Assembly: GCF_034347405.1 (NCBI RefSeq)
Contig: NZ_CP133778.1
Location: 1,860,001 to 1,924,000, forward strand
Direction: 5' to 3'
Length of the DNA stretch: 64,000 nucleotides
Source: Pseudomonas sp. CCC3.1
GTDB taxonomy: Bacteria; Pseudomonadota; Gammaproteobacteria; Pseudomonadales; Pseudomonadaceae
The notes beneath the pieces were generated by a model. That model did no database searches, had not been told where the DNA came from, and worked only from the letters and a program-made list of their open reading frames with translations. Numbering within the stretch: the first letter of the stretch is position 1; each line of letters opens with the position of its first letter. The translations under genes were made by a program, and so were the position numbers. Positions 1 through 7,682 of this stretch are shown in pieces.

Positions 1-916
1 GCCGGTGTTGATGTTTTCTTCGCTGACCCACGAAGGCGCCCGGGTAACACTCGATGCGCTGGACGCTGGGGCCGTGGACTTCCTGCCGAAAAACTTCGAA
101 GACATCTCGCGCAACCCCGACAAAGTCAAACAAATGCTGTGCGAAAAAGTACACAGCATTTCGCGCAGCAATCGTCGCGTGCCCAGCTACAACGCGCCGA
201 CGCCAGTGCCTGTTCCAGCACCTGCGCCGGTCAGTCGTCCGGCGCTCGGTGGTTTTGCGGCGCCAGCTCCCGCGCCAGCGCCTGTGCGGATCCCACCGAT
301 TGCCAGCCGCGCGGCACCGGCGCCAGTCGCCCATTCACCCGCGCCTAAACGAAAGCCCTACAAGCTGCTGGCCATTGGCACCTCGACGGGCGGCCCGGTG
401 GCGTTGCAGCGGGTACTGACCCAATTGCCGGGTAACTTTCCGGCGCCTATCGTGCTGGTGCAGCACATGCCAGCGGCGTTCACCAAAGCGTTTGCCGAGC
501 GTCTGGACAAACTGTGCCGCATCAGCGTCAAAGAGGCTGAAGACGGTGACACCTTGCGTCCAGGTCTGGCGTTGCTGGCCCCTGGCGGCAAGCAAATGAT
601 GATCGACGGCCGAGGCACGGTCAGGATCCTGCCAGGCGATGAGCGTTTGAACTACAAGCCGTGTGTCGATATCACCTTCGGCTCTGCGGCCAAGTCTTAT
701 GGTGACAAAGTTTTGGCGGTGGTTTTGACGGGCATGGGCGCGGACGGCCGCGAGGGCGCGCGTCTGCTCAAACAGGGCGGCAGTCAGGTGTGGGCGCAAG
801 ATGAAGCGAGCTGTGTGATTTACGGCATGCCGATGGCCATTGTTAAAGCCGGTCTGGCGGACGCGGTATACAGCCTCGACGACATGGGTCGGCATCTGAT
901 CGAGGCCTGCCATTAA
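1..916 (+). CDS. cheB: CheB chemotaxis protein-glutamate methylesterase (5' partial)
   Basis: Response-regulator methylesterase that removes methyl groups from chemoreceptors during adaptation. The frame is already open at base 2, and the first visible residues (PVLMFSSLTHEGA) are the end of a receiver domain, so the true start lies upstream. After the receiver end there is a Pro/Ala-rich linker of about 60 residues, then the CheB esterase domain. The catalytic Ser is in GTSTGGP (about residue 127 of the visible part), the His in QHMP and the Asp in GMGADG. The stop overlaps the motC start (TAATGG), so it is cotranscribed with the stator genes. Identity is firm; the N-terminal Asp pocket is not visible. 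Confidence 0.95.
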   Translation, partial: PVLMFSSLTHEGARVTLDALDAGAVDFLPKNFEDISRNPDKVKQMLCEKVHSISRSNRRVPSYNAPTPVPVPAPAPVSRPALGGFAAPAPAPAPVRIPPIASRAAPAPVAHSPAPKRKPYKLLAIGTSTGGPVALQRVLTQLPGNFPAPIVLVQHMPAAFTKAFAERLDKLCRISVKEAEDGDTLRPGLALLAPGGKQMMIDGRGTVRILPGDERLNYKPCVDITFGSAAKSYGDKVLAVVLTGMGADGREGARLLKQGGSQVWAQDEASCVIYGMPMAIVKAGLADAVYSLDDMGRHLIEACH

Positions 917-1656
917 TGGACGTCCTCAGCCTGATCGGAATCATCATGGCCTTTGTCGCGATTATTGGCGGCAACTATCTGGAAGGCGGGCATTTTGGCG
1001 CCCTGGCTAACGGTCCGGCAGCGCTGATCGTACTCGGCGGGACTATCGGCGCGGCTTTGTTGCAGTCCCCCATGAGCGCCTTCAAGCGGGCCATACAGAC
1101 CGTGGGCTGGATTCTGTTTCCGCCGCATATCGACATGGCTGGCGGCGTCGACCGGGTCGTCAACTGGAGCCTCACGGCGCGCAAGGAAGGCTTGCTCGGG
1201 CTTGAAGGCGTGGCCGACGCCGAGCCCGACAGTTATGCGCGCAAAGGCTTGCAGTTGCTGGTCGACGGGGTTGAGCCCGAGGCCATTCGCAGCGTGCTGG
1301 AGGTCGATTACATGACCCAGGAAAGCCGCGACATCGAAGCGGCCAAAGTCTTTGAATGCATGGGCGGCTATGCGCCCACCATCGGCATCATTGGTGCCGT
1401 CATGGGCTTGATTCATGTGATGGGCAACCTGGCAGACCCGACCCAGTTGGGCAGCGGGATTGCCGTGGCCTTTGTCGCAACCATTTACGGGGTGGCCAGT
1501 GCCAACCTGGTGTTGCTGCCGGTTGCCAGCAAGCTCAAGGGCATTGCCACGCGGCAATCGCTGTACCGCGAAATGCTGCTCGAAGGCATCCTCTCCATTG
1601 CCGAAGGCGAGAACCCGCGGGCCATCGAACTCAAGCTTCAAGGGTTTACGGGATAA
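916..1656 (+). CDS. motC: MotC, MotA-type flagellar stator protein
   Basis: Inner-membrane stator subunit that pairs with MotD to couple ion flow to flagellar rotation. The 246-aa protein has two N-terminal membrane segments (about 4-22 and 31-50), a cytoplasmic loop, and two C-terminal segments around GGYAPTIGIIGAVMGL and GSGIAVAFVATIYG, the MotA/ExbB core with its conserved Pro. It starts on the last base of cheB's stop and ends two bases before motD. Its position between cheB and motD is the usual Pseudomonas arrangement for the second stator pair MotCD rather than MotAB. Confidence 0.93.
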   Translation: MDVLSLIGIIMAFVAIIGGNYLEGGHFGALANGPAALIVLGGTIGAALLQSPMSAFKRAIQTVGWILFPPHIDMAGGVDRVVNWSLTARKEGLLGLEGVADAEPDSYARKGLQLLVDGVEPEAIRSVLEVDYMTQESRDIEAAKVFECMGGYAPTIGIIGAVMGLIHVMGNLADPTQLGSGIAVAFVATIYGVASANLVLLPVASKLKGIATRQSLYREMLLEGILSIAEGENPRAIELKLQGFTG

Positions 1657-1658
1657 CC

Positions 1659-2549
1659 ATGAGCCGTCGTCGTCGCGCTGTCGAAGAGCACGTCAATCAC
1701 GAACGCTGGCTGGTGTCCTACGCGGACTTCATCACCTTGCTGTTTGCTTTTTTTGTGGTCATGTACTCGATTTCGTCGATCAATGAAGGCAAATACAAGG
1801 TGGTTTCCCAGGCGCTGGTCGGGGTGTTCAACGACAGCGAGCGCAGCATCAAGCCCATTCCGATAGGCGAAGAACGGCCGCTGACCAGCAAGCCTGCCGA
1901 GCCGCTGATCAAAGACAGTGAACAGACGGATGCCGGCCTGGGACAGATTCCGGATGACCCGCTTAAAGCCATTGCCAATGACATTACCCAAAGCTTTGGC
2001 GATTTGATTGCCTCCCACCAGATGACCGTGAGCGGCAACGAGTTGTGGGTCGAGATCGAACTCAATTCCAGCCTGCTGTTCGGCAGTGGCGATGCGATGC
2101 CCAGCGATCTGGCGTTCAGCATCATCGACAAGGTGGCGGCGATCCTGAAGCCTTTTGACAACCCGATTCATGTCGAAGGGTTTACGGATAATTTGCCGAT
2201 CCGCACGGTGCAATATCCCACCAACTGGGAGCTGTCCTCGGCGCGTTCGGCCAGCATTGTGCGCATGATGGCGATGCAAGGTGTGAACCCTGCACGCATG
2301 GCGTCGGTGGGGTACGGCGAGTTTCAGCCGGTGGCCAATAACGCCACGCCCGAGGGGCGTGCGCTTAACCGTCGAGTGGTGCTGGTGGTGTCCCGCAATC
2401 TGGAAGTACGCCGCAGTCTGACGGGCAGCGGTACCGCCAAGGCAACACCGGATGCGGCCCTGAAGCGGGCTGGCACACAAACTGCACCGCCGCATACAAC
2501 GCCGCTGGTTCGTGGGAATGGTGTCAATTCCCCGTCACCGTCCCTATAA
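1659..2549 (+). CDS. motD: MotD, MotB-type stator protein with OmpA domain
   Basis: Partner of MotC that anchors the stator to peptidoglycan. The ATG at 1659 gives 296 aa. A basic N-terminus leads to YADFITLLFAFF, where Asp23 is the proton-binding residue of the single membrane helix (about 22-42). The OmpA-like peptidoglycan-binding domain covers about 150-255, with HVEGFTDNLPI and LSSARSASIVRMM. The last 40 residues are a Thr/Pro-rich tail outside the domain. An upstream in-frame extension exists but overlaps motC, and the short TAACC spacing before this ATG fits translational coupling. Confidence 0.93.
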   Translation: MSRRRRAVEEHVNHERWLVSYADFITLLFAFFVVMYSISSINEGKYKVVSQALVGVFNDSERSIKPIPIGEERPLTSKPAEPLIKDSEQTDAGLGQIPDDPLKAIANDITQSFGDLIASHQMTVSGNELWVEIELNSSLLFGSGDAMPSDLAFSIIDKVAAILKPFDNPIHVEGFTDNLPIRTVQYPTNWELSSARSASIVRMMAMQGVNPARMASVGYGEFQPVANNATPEGRALNRRVVLVVSRNLEVRRSLTGSGTAKATPDAALKRAGTQTAPPHTTPLVRGNGVNSPSPSL

Positions 2550-2598
2550 GTGCATGTCAATTCTCGGCCGGCACAGTACAGCCGGGAGGAACAACTGA

Positions 2599-3387
2599 AT
2601 GAGAGTCTGGGCAGTAGCTAATCAAAAAGGTGGAGTCGGCAAGACCACCACATCCATCGCACTGGCCGGTTTGCTGGCTGAGGCGGGCAAGCGCGTGGTC
2701 GTGGTCGATCTCGACCCGCACGGTTCCATGACCAGTTATTTCGGTTATGACCCGGACGCCCTTGAACACAGTAATTACGACCTGTTTTTGCACAAGGGCC
2801 AGGTACCGGAAGGCCTGACCGCGCAACTGCTGTTGCCCACCAGCAACGAGCAGATTGCCTTGTTGCCGGCCAGCACTGCGCTGGCCACCCTGGAGCGCCA
2901 ATCGCCGGGGCAAAGCGGTTTGGGGCTGGTGATCGCCCGTGCCTTGGCCCAACTGTGGCAAGACTACGACTACGCGATCATCGACAGTCCGCCCTTGCTG
3001 GGTGTGCTGATGGTCAATGCATTGGCGGCCAGTCAGCAGTTGGTGATCCCGGTGCAAACCGAACACCTGGCGCTGATGGGGCTGGAGCGCATGGTCAATA
3101 CCCTGGCGATGATCAACCGCTCGCGCCAGCAGGCGTTGCCGTTCTGCATCGTGCCGACCTTGTTCGATCGCCGTACCCAAGCCTCAATGAGCACCTTGCG
3201 GGTGTTGCGTGACTCGCACCCCGAAACGCTGTGGCAAGGCTTTATTCCGGTCGACACGCGTTTGCGTGATGCGAGCCGGGCAGGGCTGACACCTTCGCAG
3301 TTCGACACCAAAAGCCGTGGCACGATTGCGTACCGCGCCTTGCTCAAACATATGTTGACCCAGCAACTTTCACCGCAGGCGGTGTGA
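2599..3387 (+). CDS. parC: ParC, ParA-like ATPase for polar chemotaxis arrays
   Basis: ParA/MinD-family ATPase. The first residues hold a deviant Walker A, KGGVGKTT (10-17), followed by VVVVDLDPHGS and YAIIDSPP, a Walker B region. In Vibrio and Pseudomonas a ParA-like protein in the che cluster places chemotaxis arrays at the cell pole with ParP; that role is inferred from position here. A good GGAGGAA ribosome site precedes the ATG. Plasmid or chromosome partition is unlikely because no ParB or parS is next to it. Confidence 0.88.
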   Translation: MRVWAVANQKGGVGKTTTSIALAGLLAEAGKRVVVVDLDPHGSMTSYFGYDPDALEHSNYDLFLHKGQVPEGLTAQLLLPTSNEQIALLPASTALATLERQSPGQSGLGLVIARALAQLWQDYDYAIIDSPPLLGVLMVNALAASQQLVIPVQTEHLALMGLERMVNTLAMINRSRQQALPFCIVPTLFDRRTQASMSTLRVLRDSHPETLWQGFIPVDTRLRDASRAGLTPSQFDTKSRGTIAYRALLKHMLTQQLSPQAV

Positions 3388-3471
3388 GATGGGCGGGCAT
3401 CCAAGTACCTGTGTTGAGCGGCCGAGAACCCTGACTGGTTTTTGTCGCCTCAGCGTTGAGTGGGGCACTTT

Positions 3472-4266
3472 ATGAAGCAACCGGTCGCGCTGTCCACGAG
3501 CCCGCAAGTGGCGTTGCAGTCTTACCTGGACACCTTGCTGTTTGATGCCACGGCAGAGGTACTGGATGAAGTCCCGCTGGCTGAGCCCGAGTCTGAAGCG
3601 CTGGAGGATTTCGCCGCTGCCGTGCTCGAAGAGCAGGTGCGTGATGCCCGCGCAGCTCCGGTAGAACTGGCGGTGCCACTGGCACTGTCAGCGGTGATCC
3701 CGACTGCCGAGTTATGGGTGCCGCCTCGGGTTGAAGCACATCATGCGAGCGCGTCGGGTACACGTTTGCCGGTTCGGGATGACGGGCGCCCTGCGTGGGC
3801 GAGCGAACCGTTCGAGTGCTTATTGTTCGACGTTGCCGGGCTGACACTGGCTGTGCCGCTGGTGTGCCTGGGCTCGATTTACTCGCTCGAAGGCCGTGAA
3901 TTGACCCCGTTGTTTGGCCAGCCAGAATGGTTTTTGGGCATTCTGCCAAGCCAGAGCGGCAAGCTCAACGTACTCGACACGGCCCGTTGGGTGATGCCTG
4001 ACCGCTACCGCGACGATTTTCGCGAAGGGCTGCAATACGTCATTTCGGTCCAGGGTTATGAGTGGGGGCTGGCAGTGCATCAGGTCAGCCGCTCGTTACG
4101 GCTGGACCCTAACCAGATCAAATGGCGCTCCCATCGCGGGCAACGTCCTTGGCTCGCGGGCACTGTGATCGAGCACATGTGTGCCTTGCTGGACGTCGCC
4201 GAATTGGCGGAATTGATCGCCAGTGGTGGCGCCAGACACATCGCAGCCCATCAAGCAGACACATAA
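3472..4266 (+). CDS. parP: ParP, CheW-domain polar array protein
   Basis: 264 aa from the ATG at 3472 (a GTG four codons earlier is less likely; GGGGC lies just before the ATG). The first 100 residues are acidic, Ala/Pro-rich and low in complexity. From about residue 105 to 245 there is a CheW-like fold (FECLLFDVAGLTLAVPL, LFGQPEWFLGILP, WLAGTVIEHMCALLDV). ParP proteins use this domain to bind CheA and chemoreceptor tips and an N-terminal part to bind ParC. Order parC-parP-cheW supports the name; the function is inferred from family and context. Confidence 0.82.
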   Translation: MKQPVALSTSPQVALQSYLDTLLFDATAEVLDEVPLAEPESEALEDFAAAVLEEQVRDARAAPVELAVPLALSAVIPTAELWVPPRVEAHHASASGTRLPVRDDGRPAWASEPFECLLFDVAGLTLAVPLVCLGSIYSLEGRELTPLFGQPEWFLGILPSQSGKLNVLDTARWVMPDRYRDDFREGLQYVISVQGYEWGLAVHQVSRSLRLDPNQIKWRSHRGQRPWLAGTVIEHMCALLDVAELAELIASGGARHIAAHQADT

Positions 4267-4331
4267 GCGACCGGCCTTGAGCGCGGTCAGACAGCACACA
4301 CCGTTATGGTTTTTAGTCAGGGGTTTGGGGA

Positions 4332-4811
4332 ATGAAACAATCAGCCGCACAGGGTTCCGAAGATCCGATCCTGCAATGGGTCACCTTCAAGCTGGACAAC
4401 GAGACCTACGGCATCAACGTGATGCAAGTGCAGGAAGTGCTGCGCTACACCGAAATTGCCCCGGTGCCGGGTGCGCCCGCCTATGTGCTGGGCATCATCA
4501 ACCTGCGCGGCAACGTGGTAACGGTCATCGACACCCGTCAGCGTTTTGGCTTGAACCCTGCCGACATCAGCGATAATTCGCGCATCGTCATCATCGAAGC
4601 CGACAAGCAAGTGGTCGGAATTCTGGTCGACAGCGTGGCGGAAGTGGTTTACCTGCGTCAGTCTGAAATCGAAACGGCCCCCAACGTGGGCAACGACGAG
4701 TCGGCCAAGTTTATCCAGGGCGTCTGCAACAAGAACGGCGAACTGCTGATTCTGGTTGAGCTGGACAAAATGATGACCGAAGAAGAATGGTCGGACCTGG
4801 AGAACATCTGA
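4332..4811 (+). CDS. cheW: CheW coupling protein
   Basis: 159-aa scaffold that links chemoreceptors to the CheA kinase. It is a single full CheW domain: WVTFKLDNETYGINVMQVQEVLRY, LGIINLRGNVVTVIDTR and IIEADKQVVGILVDSVAEVV are the classical blocks (each only partly conserved outside CheW). A G-rich ribosome site (GGGGTTTGGGG) precedes the ATG. The following DUF2802 gene starts at the base after its stop, so the two are coupled. Confidence 0.95.
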   Translation: MKQSAAQGSEDPILQWVTFKLDNETYGINVMQVQEVLRYTEIAPVPGAPAYVLGIINLRGNVVTVIDTRQRFGLNPADISDNSRIVIIEADKQVVGILVDSVAEVVYLRQSEIETAPNVGNDESAKFIQGVCNKNGELLILVELDKMMTEEEWSDLENI

Positions 4812-5204
4812 TTGATCCTTGAGGTGGCGGTAATCGTCCTGGGGCTGCTGTGGGCAGCCAGTCTGTATGCGTTCGTCACTTACGTGCGCAAACAGCGCGT
4901 GGCAGCGGCGCAGCAGGCCGTGGCCGATGCACAGCGCGATCGCCGCCTCAAAGAACTCAGCCGCCGCCTGGACACCTACCAGAACGGCAACGTGCAAATG
5001 GGCGAAGAACTGCACGAAATGCGCTCTGTCGTTGCGCCCCTGCCTGAAAAACTGACCCGCCTGGAACAGCGCGACCCGACCAGCCTGTCGTTTGATCAGG
5101 CCGCGCGGTTGGTGGGCATGGGGGCCAGCGTCGACGAACTGACCCAATCGTGTGGATTGACCCAGGCTGAGGCCGAGTTGATGAGCAAGATGCATAAGGG
5201 TTAA
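4812..5204 (+). CDS. DUF2802 membrane-anchored protein of the che cluster
   Basis: 130 aa starting with TTG directly after the cheW stop. One N-terminal membrane helix (about 1-22, VAVIVLGLLWAASLYAF) is followed by a charged coiled coil (about 30-85) and a C-terminal helical module (SLSFDQAARLVGMGASVDEL, then GLTQAEAELMSKMH) that looks like the DUF2802 helix-turn-helix-like end. It is the usual last gene of the Pseudomonas polar che/mot cluster. Its function is unknown; the context suggests a link to flagellar or chemotaxis assembly. Confidence 0.85.
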   Translation: MILEVAVIVLGLLWAASLYAFVTYVRKQRVAAAQQAVADAQRDRRLKELSRRLDTYQNGNVQMGEELHEMRSVVAPLPEKLTRLEQRDPTSLSFDQAARLVGMGASVDELTQSCGLTQAEAELMSKMHKG

Positions 5205-5223
5205 TGCTTCATACGACTACCGG

Positions 5224-5280
5224 TGTAGGAAGCTGCCGCAGGCTGCGGTCTTTAGATCTTTTAAAAGATCGCGAGGCAAA
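5224..5280. repeat. Half-copies of two dispersed palindrome families
   Basis: Two truncated units lie side by side: GTAGGAAGCTGCCGCAGGC (half of the family seen complete at 21613 and 24596), then GATCTTTTAAAAGATCGCGA (centre and right arm of the family seen complete at 25640 and 41803). Neither has its matching outer arm. Confidence 0.75.
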
Positions 5281-5316
5281 CCCTAATGCACGTCAGTTAT
5301 TAAACGCAGCCAGAAA

Positions 5317-5408
5317 CCTGTGGGAGCTTGGCTTGCCAGCGATGCAGGCGGTGCGGTTTCCCTGTTAAACCGCGCCGATACCCTCGCGGGCAAGCCCGCT
5401 CCCACAGG
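5317..5408. repeat. REP pair (REPIN)
   Basis: Two inverted REP arms, CTGTGGGAGCTTGGCTTGCC on the left and GCGGGCAAGCCCGCTCCCAC on the right, enclose an inner stem (GCGGTTT...AAACCGC). The arms are different REP subtypes. It sits between the convergent ends of the DUF2802 gene and the LysR gene. The flank AACTGACTGGCATTA just to the right recurs at 45562. Confidence 0.85.
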
Positions 5409-5431
5409 GTATATGTGTTAACTGACTGGCA

Positions 5432-6352
5432 TTAAGGCAAGCTCGCTCTCTCACACAATTCCCCCACAAACGCCAAAAACGCTCGCACCTTGGCCGCCGG
5501 TAAATGGCGCGATGGATAGAAGGCGTACAGCGGAAATCGCTCATCTGGCCAGTCCGCAAACACGTCCACCAAGCGGCCGTCCTTGAGTGCTGGCGTCAGC
5601 CCCAAATCAAGCATCTGCGCCACCGCGTGACCGTGTTCGCAGGCGCTGTACAAGGTGCTGGCATCGTTGATGATCAGTCGACCGTCGGTCTGCACGATGA
5701 TCTTTTCTGCGCCTCGATGAAACTCCCACGCAAAAGGCCGCCCGGTCTGCGTGTCGCGAAAATCGATGCATACGTGCTGGCCATCCTCCAGATCGCGAGG
5801 GGTCAGAGGGCGGCCATGGCGCTCGAAATAGGCCGGTGCCGCGACGGTTAACACCCTGACTTCCATCAGCTTGCGCGCAACCAGTGATGACGATTGCGGA
5901 TAGCCGAAACGAATGGCCAGGTCAAAGCCGTCTGCTACCAGATCGCCCAGTTGATCCTTGGTGTGCAAGTCCAACTGCAATTGCGGGTGGCGGCTCATGA
6001 ATTCGCCCAGCGCGGGGCCGAGCACCTGTCTTGAAAAATACGGGTCGATATTGACCCGCAAACGTCCGCGTACGGTCAGCGCGCTGTCTGCCGCCGAGTT
6101 GGCTGCGTCTTCGAGGCCAGCCAGCAACGGGGCGACTTCCTGGTAAAACCGCCGCCCTTCGTCGGTCAGTTGCACCGACCGTGTGGTGCGGTCGAACAGG
6201 CGAATGCCCAAGCGTTTCTCCAGTCGGGAGATGGCCCGGCTCACGCCTGAAGGCGTGATGTCCAGGCTGTCGGCCGCTTTGGCAAAGCTGCCACTGTCGA
6301 CCACAGCACTCAACACGCCCATGCCGCTGGCCAATCCCGGATCGAAGCTCAT
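5432..6352 (-). CDS. LysR-family transcriptional regulator
   Basis: 306 aa. The N-terminal winged helix-turn-helix (about 10-65: GSFAKAADSLDITPSGVSRA, LEKRLGIRLFDRTTR) and the C-terminal substrate-binding domain (about 90-295) are complete. It belongs to the CrgA/DsdC-like group by its VRGRLRVNIDP and DLAIRFG blocks. It is divergent from the NmrA-like gene at 6466, the classical arrangement in which a LysR protein controls its neighbour. The effector is unknown. Confidence 0.92.
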   Translation of the reverse strand: MSFDPGLASGMGVLSAVVDSGSFAKAADSLDITPSGVSRAISRLEKRLGIRLFDRTTRSVQLTDEGRRFYQEVAPLLAGLEDAANSAADSALTVRGRLRVNIDPYFSRQVLGPALGEFMSRHPQLQLDLHTKDQLGDLVADGFDLAIRFGYPQSSSLVARKLMEVRVLTVAAPAYFERHGRPLTPRDLEDGQHVCIDFRDTQTGRPFAWEFHRGAEKIIVQTDGRLIINDASTLYSACEHGHAVAQMLDLGLTPALKDGRLVDVFADWPDERFPLYAFYPSRHLPAAKVRAFLAFVGELCERASLP

Positions 6353-6394
6353 TGATGATTCCTTGTCATGTGTGCATTGACACTGATGCTATCG

Positions 6395-6409
6395 AAGAAC
6401 GAGGTTCTT
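6395..6409. promoter_or_regulatory. Candidate LysR operator in the divergent promoter
   Basis: AAGAAC-GAG-GTTCTT is a perfect 6-3-6 inverted repeat in the 113-bp gap between the LysR gene and the NmrA-like gene. Its size and place fit a LysR recognition site, but this is inferred from position only. Confidence 0.5.
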
Positions 6410-6465
6410 GGGCTGGATAATTCAGCTCACACAACAGCCGTTGTTTGAGTTGAGGAGAAACGCAT

Positions 6466-7314
6466 ATGTACGCAGTTACAGGCATTACCGGGAAGGTGGG
6501 TGGCGCCGTTGCCCGGACTTTGCTCGGTGCCGGGCAGTCGGTGCGGGCAGTGGTTCGCAGCACCGAAAAGGGCCTGCCTTGGGCGCAACTGGGGTGTGAA
6601 GTGGCGCTGGCCGACGTCGACGACGCCCAAGCCATGGCGCAGGCTTTCACGGGTGTAGACGGGGTGTTCATCATGCTGCCATCCAACTTCGACCCGCTCC
6701 CGGGGTTTCCCGAGGCGCGCTTGATCGTCGAGAATATTCGTCAGGCGCTCGAATACGCCAAGCCGGGTAAGGTGGTCTGTCTGTCGACCATCGGTGTGCA
6801 GGCGACTCAACCTAATCTGCTTAACCAGTTGCAATTGCTTGAGCAGGCGGTGGGCACACTGGACACGCCCGTGGCGTTTTTGCGCCCCGGCTGGTTTATG
6901 GAAAACGCCTTGTGGGATGTTGCTCCAGCGATTGAGCACGGGGTGATTCCAAGCTTCTTGCAACCACTGGACAAGCCCGTGCCGATGATTGCCACGGCGG
7001 ATGTTGGCCGGGTGGCTGCCGAACTTTTGCAGGATGTATGGCAAGGGCAGCGCGTGGTTGAACTTGAAGGCGTTCAGCGCGTGACGCCGAATCAGATTGC
7101 CGAGACGTTCGCCCGGTTGCTCGGCAAGCCCGTGAGCATGGAGACCGTGCCTCGTGAACGTTGGCAGGCGTTGTTTACGGCTCAGGGCATGCGCAACCCG
7201 TTGCCACGCATGCAAATGATCGATGGCTTTAACGAAGGCTGGATTGAGTTTGAGGGCACGCCGCGCAAAGGGCAGGTTGTGCTTGAAACCGTGCTGAGGA
7301 CACTTTTGCCGTAG
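6466..7314 (+). CDS. NmrA-like NAD(P)-binding family protein
   Basis: 282-aa Rossmann-fold protein of the atypical SDR/NmrA group. The dinucleotide-binding motif is at the very start (TGITGKVGGAVARTLL), followed by VRAVVRSTEKG, where basic residues would favour NADP. The middle has LSTIGVQA and LRPGWFMENALW, and the C-terminal half has the ADVGRVAAELL block of this group. It may act as an NADP-dependent reductase or redox sensor; the substrate is not predictable. A GAGGAGA ribosome site precedes the ATG, and it is probably controlled by the divergent LysR protein. Confidence 0.85.
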   Translation: MYAVTGITGKVGGAVARTLLGAGQSVRAVVRSTEKGLPWAQLGCEVALADVDDAQAMAQAFTGVDGVFIMLPSNFDPLPGFPEARLIVENIRQALEYAKPGKVVCLSTIGVQATQPNLLNQLQLLEQAVGTLDTPVAFLRPGWFMENALWDVAPAIEHGVIPSFLQPLDKPVPMIATADVGRVAAELLQDVWQGQRVVELEGVQRVTPNQIAETFARLLGKPVSMETVPRERWQALFTAQGMRNPLPRMQMIDGFNEGWIEFEGTPRKGQVVLETVLRTLLP

Positions 7315-7503
7315 AAGCTGCCGCTCCGTTTTAGACGCTGTGTTGTCGCGCAGCAAACAGGCCACCGAGCATCTACGGATCCGCACTCGATCACTGCGAT
7401 CAGGCTTCTCAGGTAGCGGTATCCATAAAAATTTGTTTCGCTCAGGTAAAAAATAACAGGCTATCTGTTTCGAGTTTGGCGCGGCATGATTTCCGTCCTG
7501 ATC

Positions 7504-7652
7504 ATGTGGCCGCATCCGACTGTGGCGCTTGATTTGAAATCGCTATTTCATTTCGCCTACCACGTTCACGATTTGGTCGCGGCATCGATCCGTCGGGCAA
7601 TTCCATTGAGGTCAAAGGGTTTGTGGACTGGGCATTGGTGTATGCCGTTTAA
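7504..7652 (+). pseudogene. Internally deleted VOC/glyoxalase-fold gene remnant
   Basis: The frame from 7504 reads FHFAYHVHDLVAA near 7546-7584, the start of a VOC-family domain. A second frame, shifted, reads DPSGNSIEVKGFVDWALVYAV then stop at 7587-7652, the usual end of the same domain (metal ligand Glu in SIEVKGF). The central roughly 90-100 residues are missing and the two ends are out of frame, so this is a relic, not a gene. The rest of the gap between 7315 and 7682 shows nothing I recognise. An annotator could mistake the 66-codon frame at 7486 for a gene. Confidence 0.72.
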
Positions 7653-7682
7653 CAACAATAAAGCCAAGGGTTGGACACAAAG

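Noticed and set aside
1356..1658. Upstream extension of motD within motC
   Set aside because: The extension is an out-of-frame reading of motC; the ATG at 1659 gives the family start.
2599..3387. ParA-like gene considered as a plasmid or chromosome partition gene
   Set aside because: No parB or parS nearby and it is embedded in the chemotaxis cluster.
5205..5431. Repeats considered as a CRISPR array
   Set aside because: Units are inverted and irregular, with no constant repeat-spacer pattern and no cas genes.
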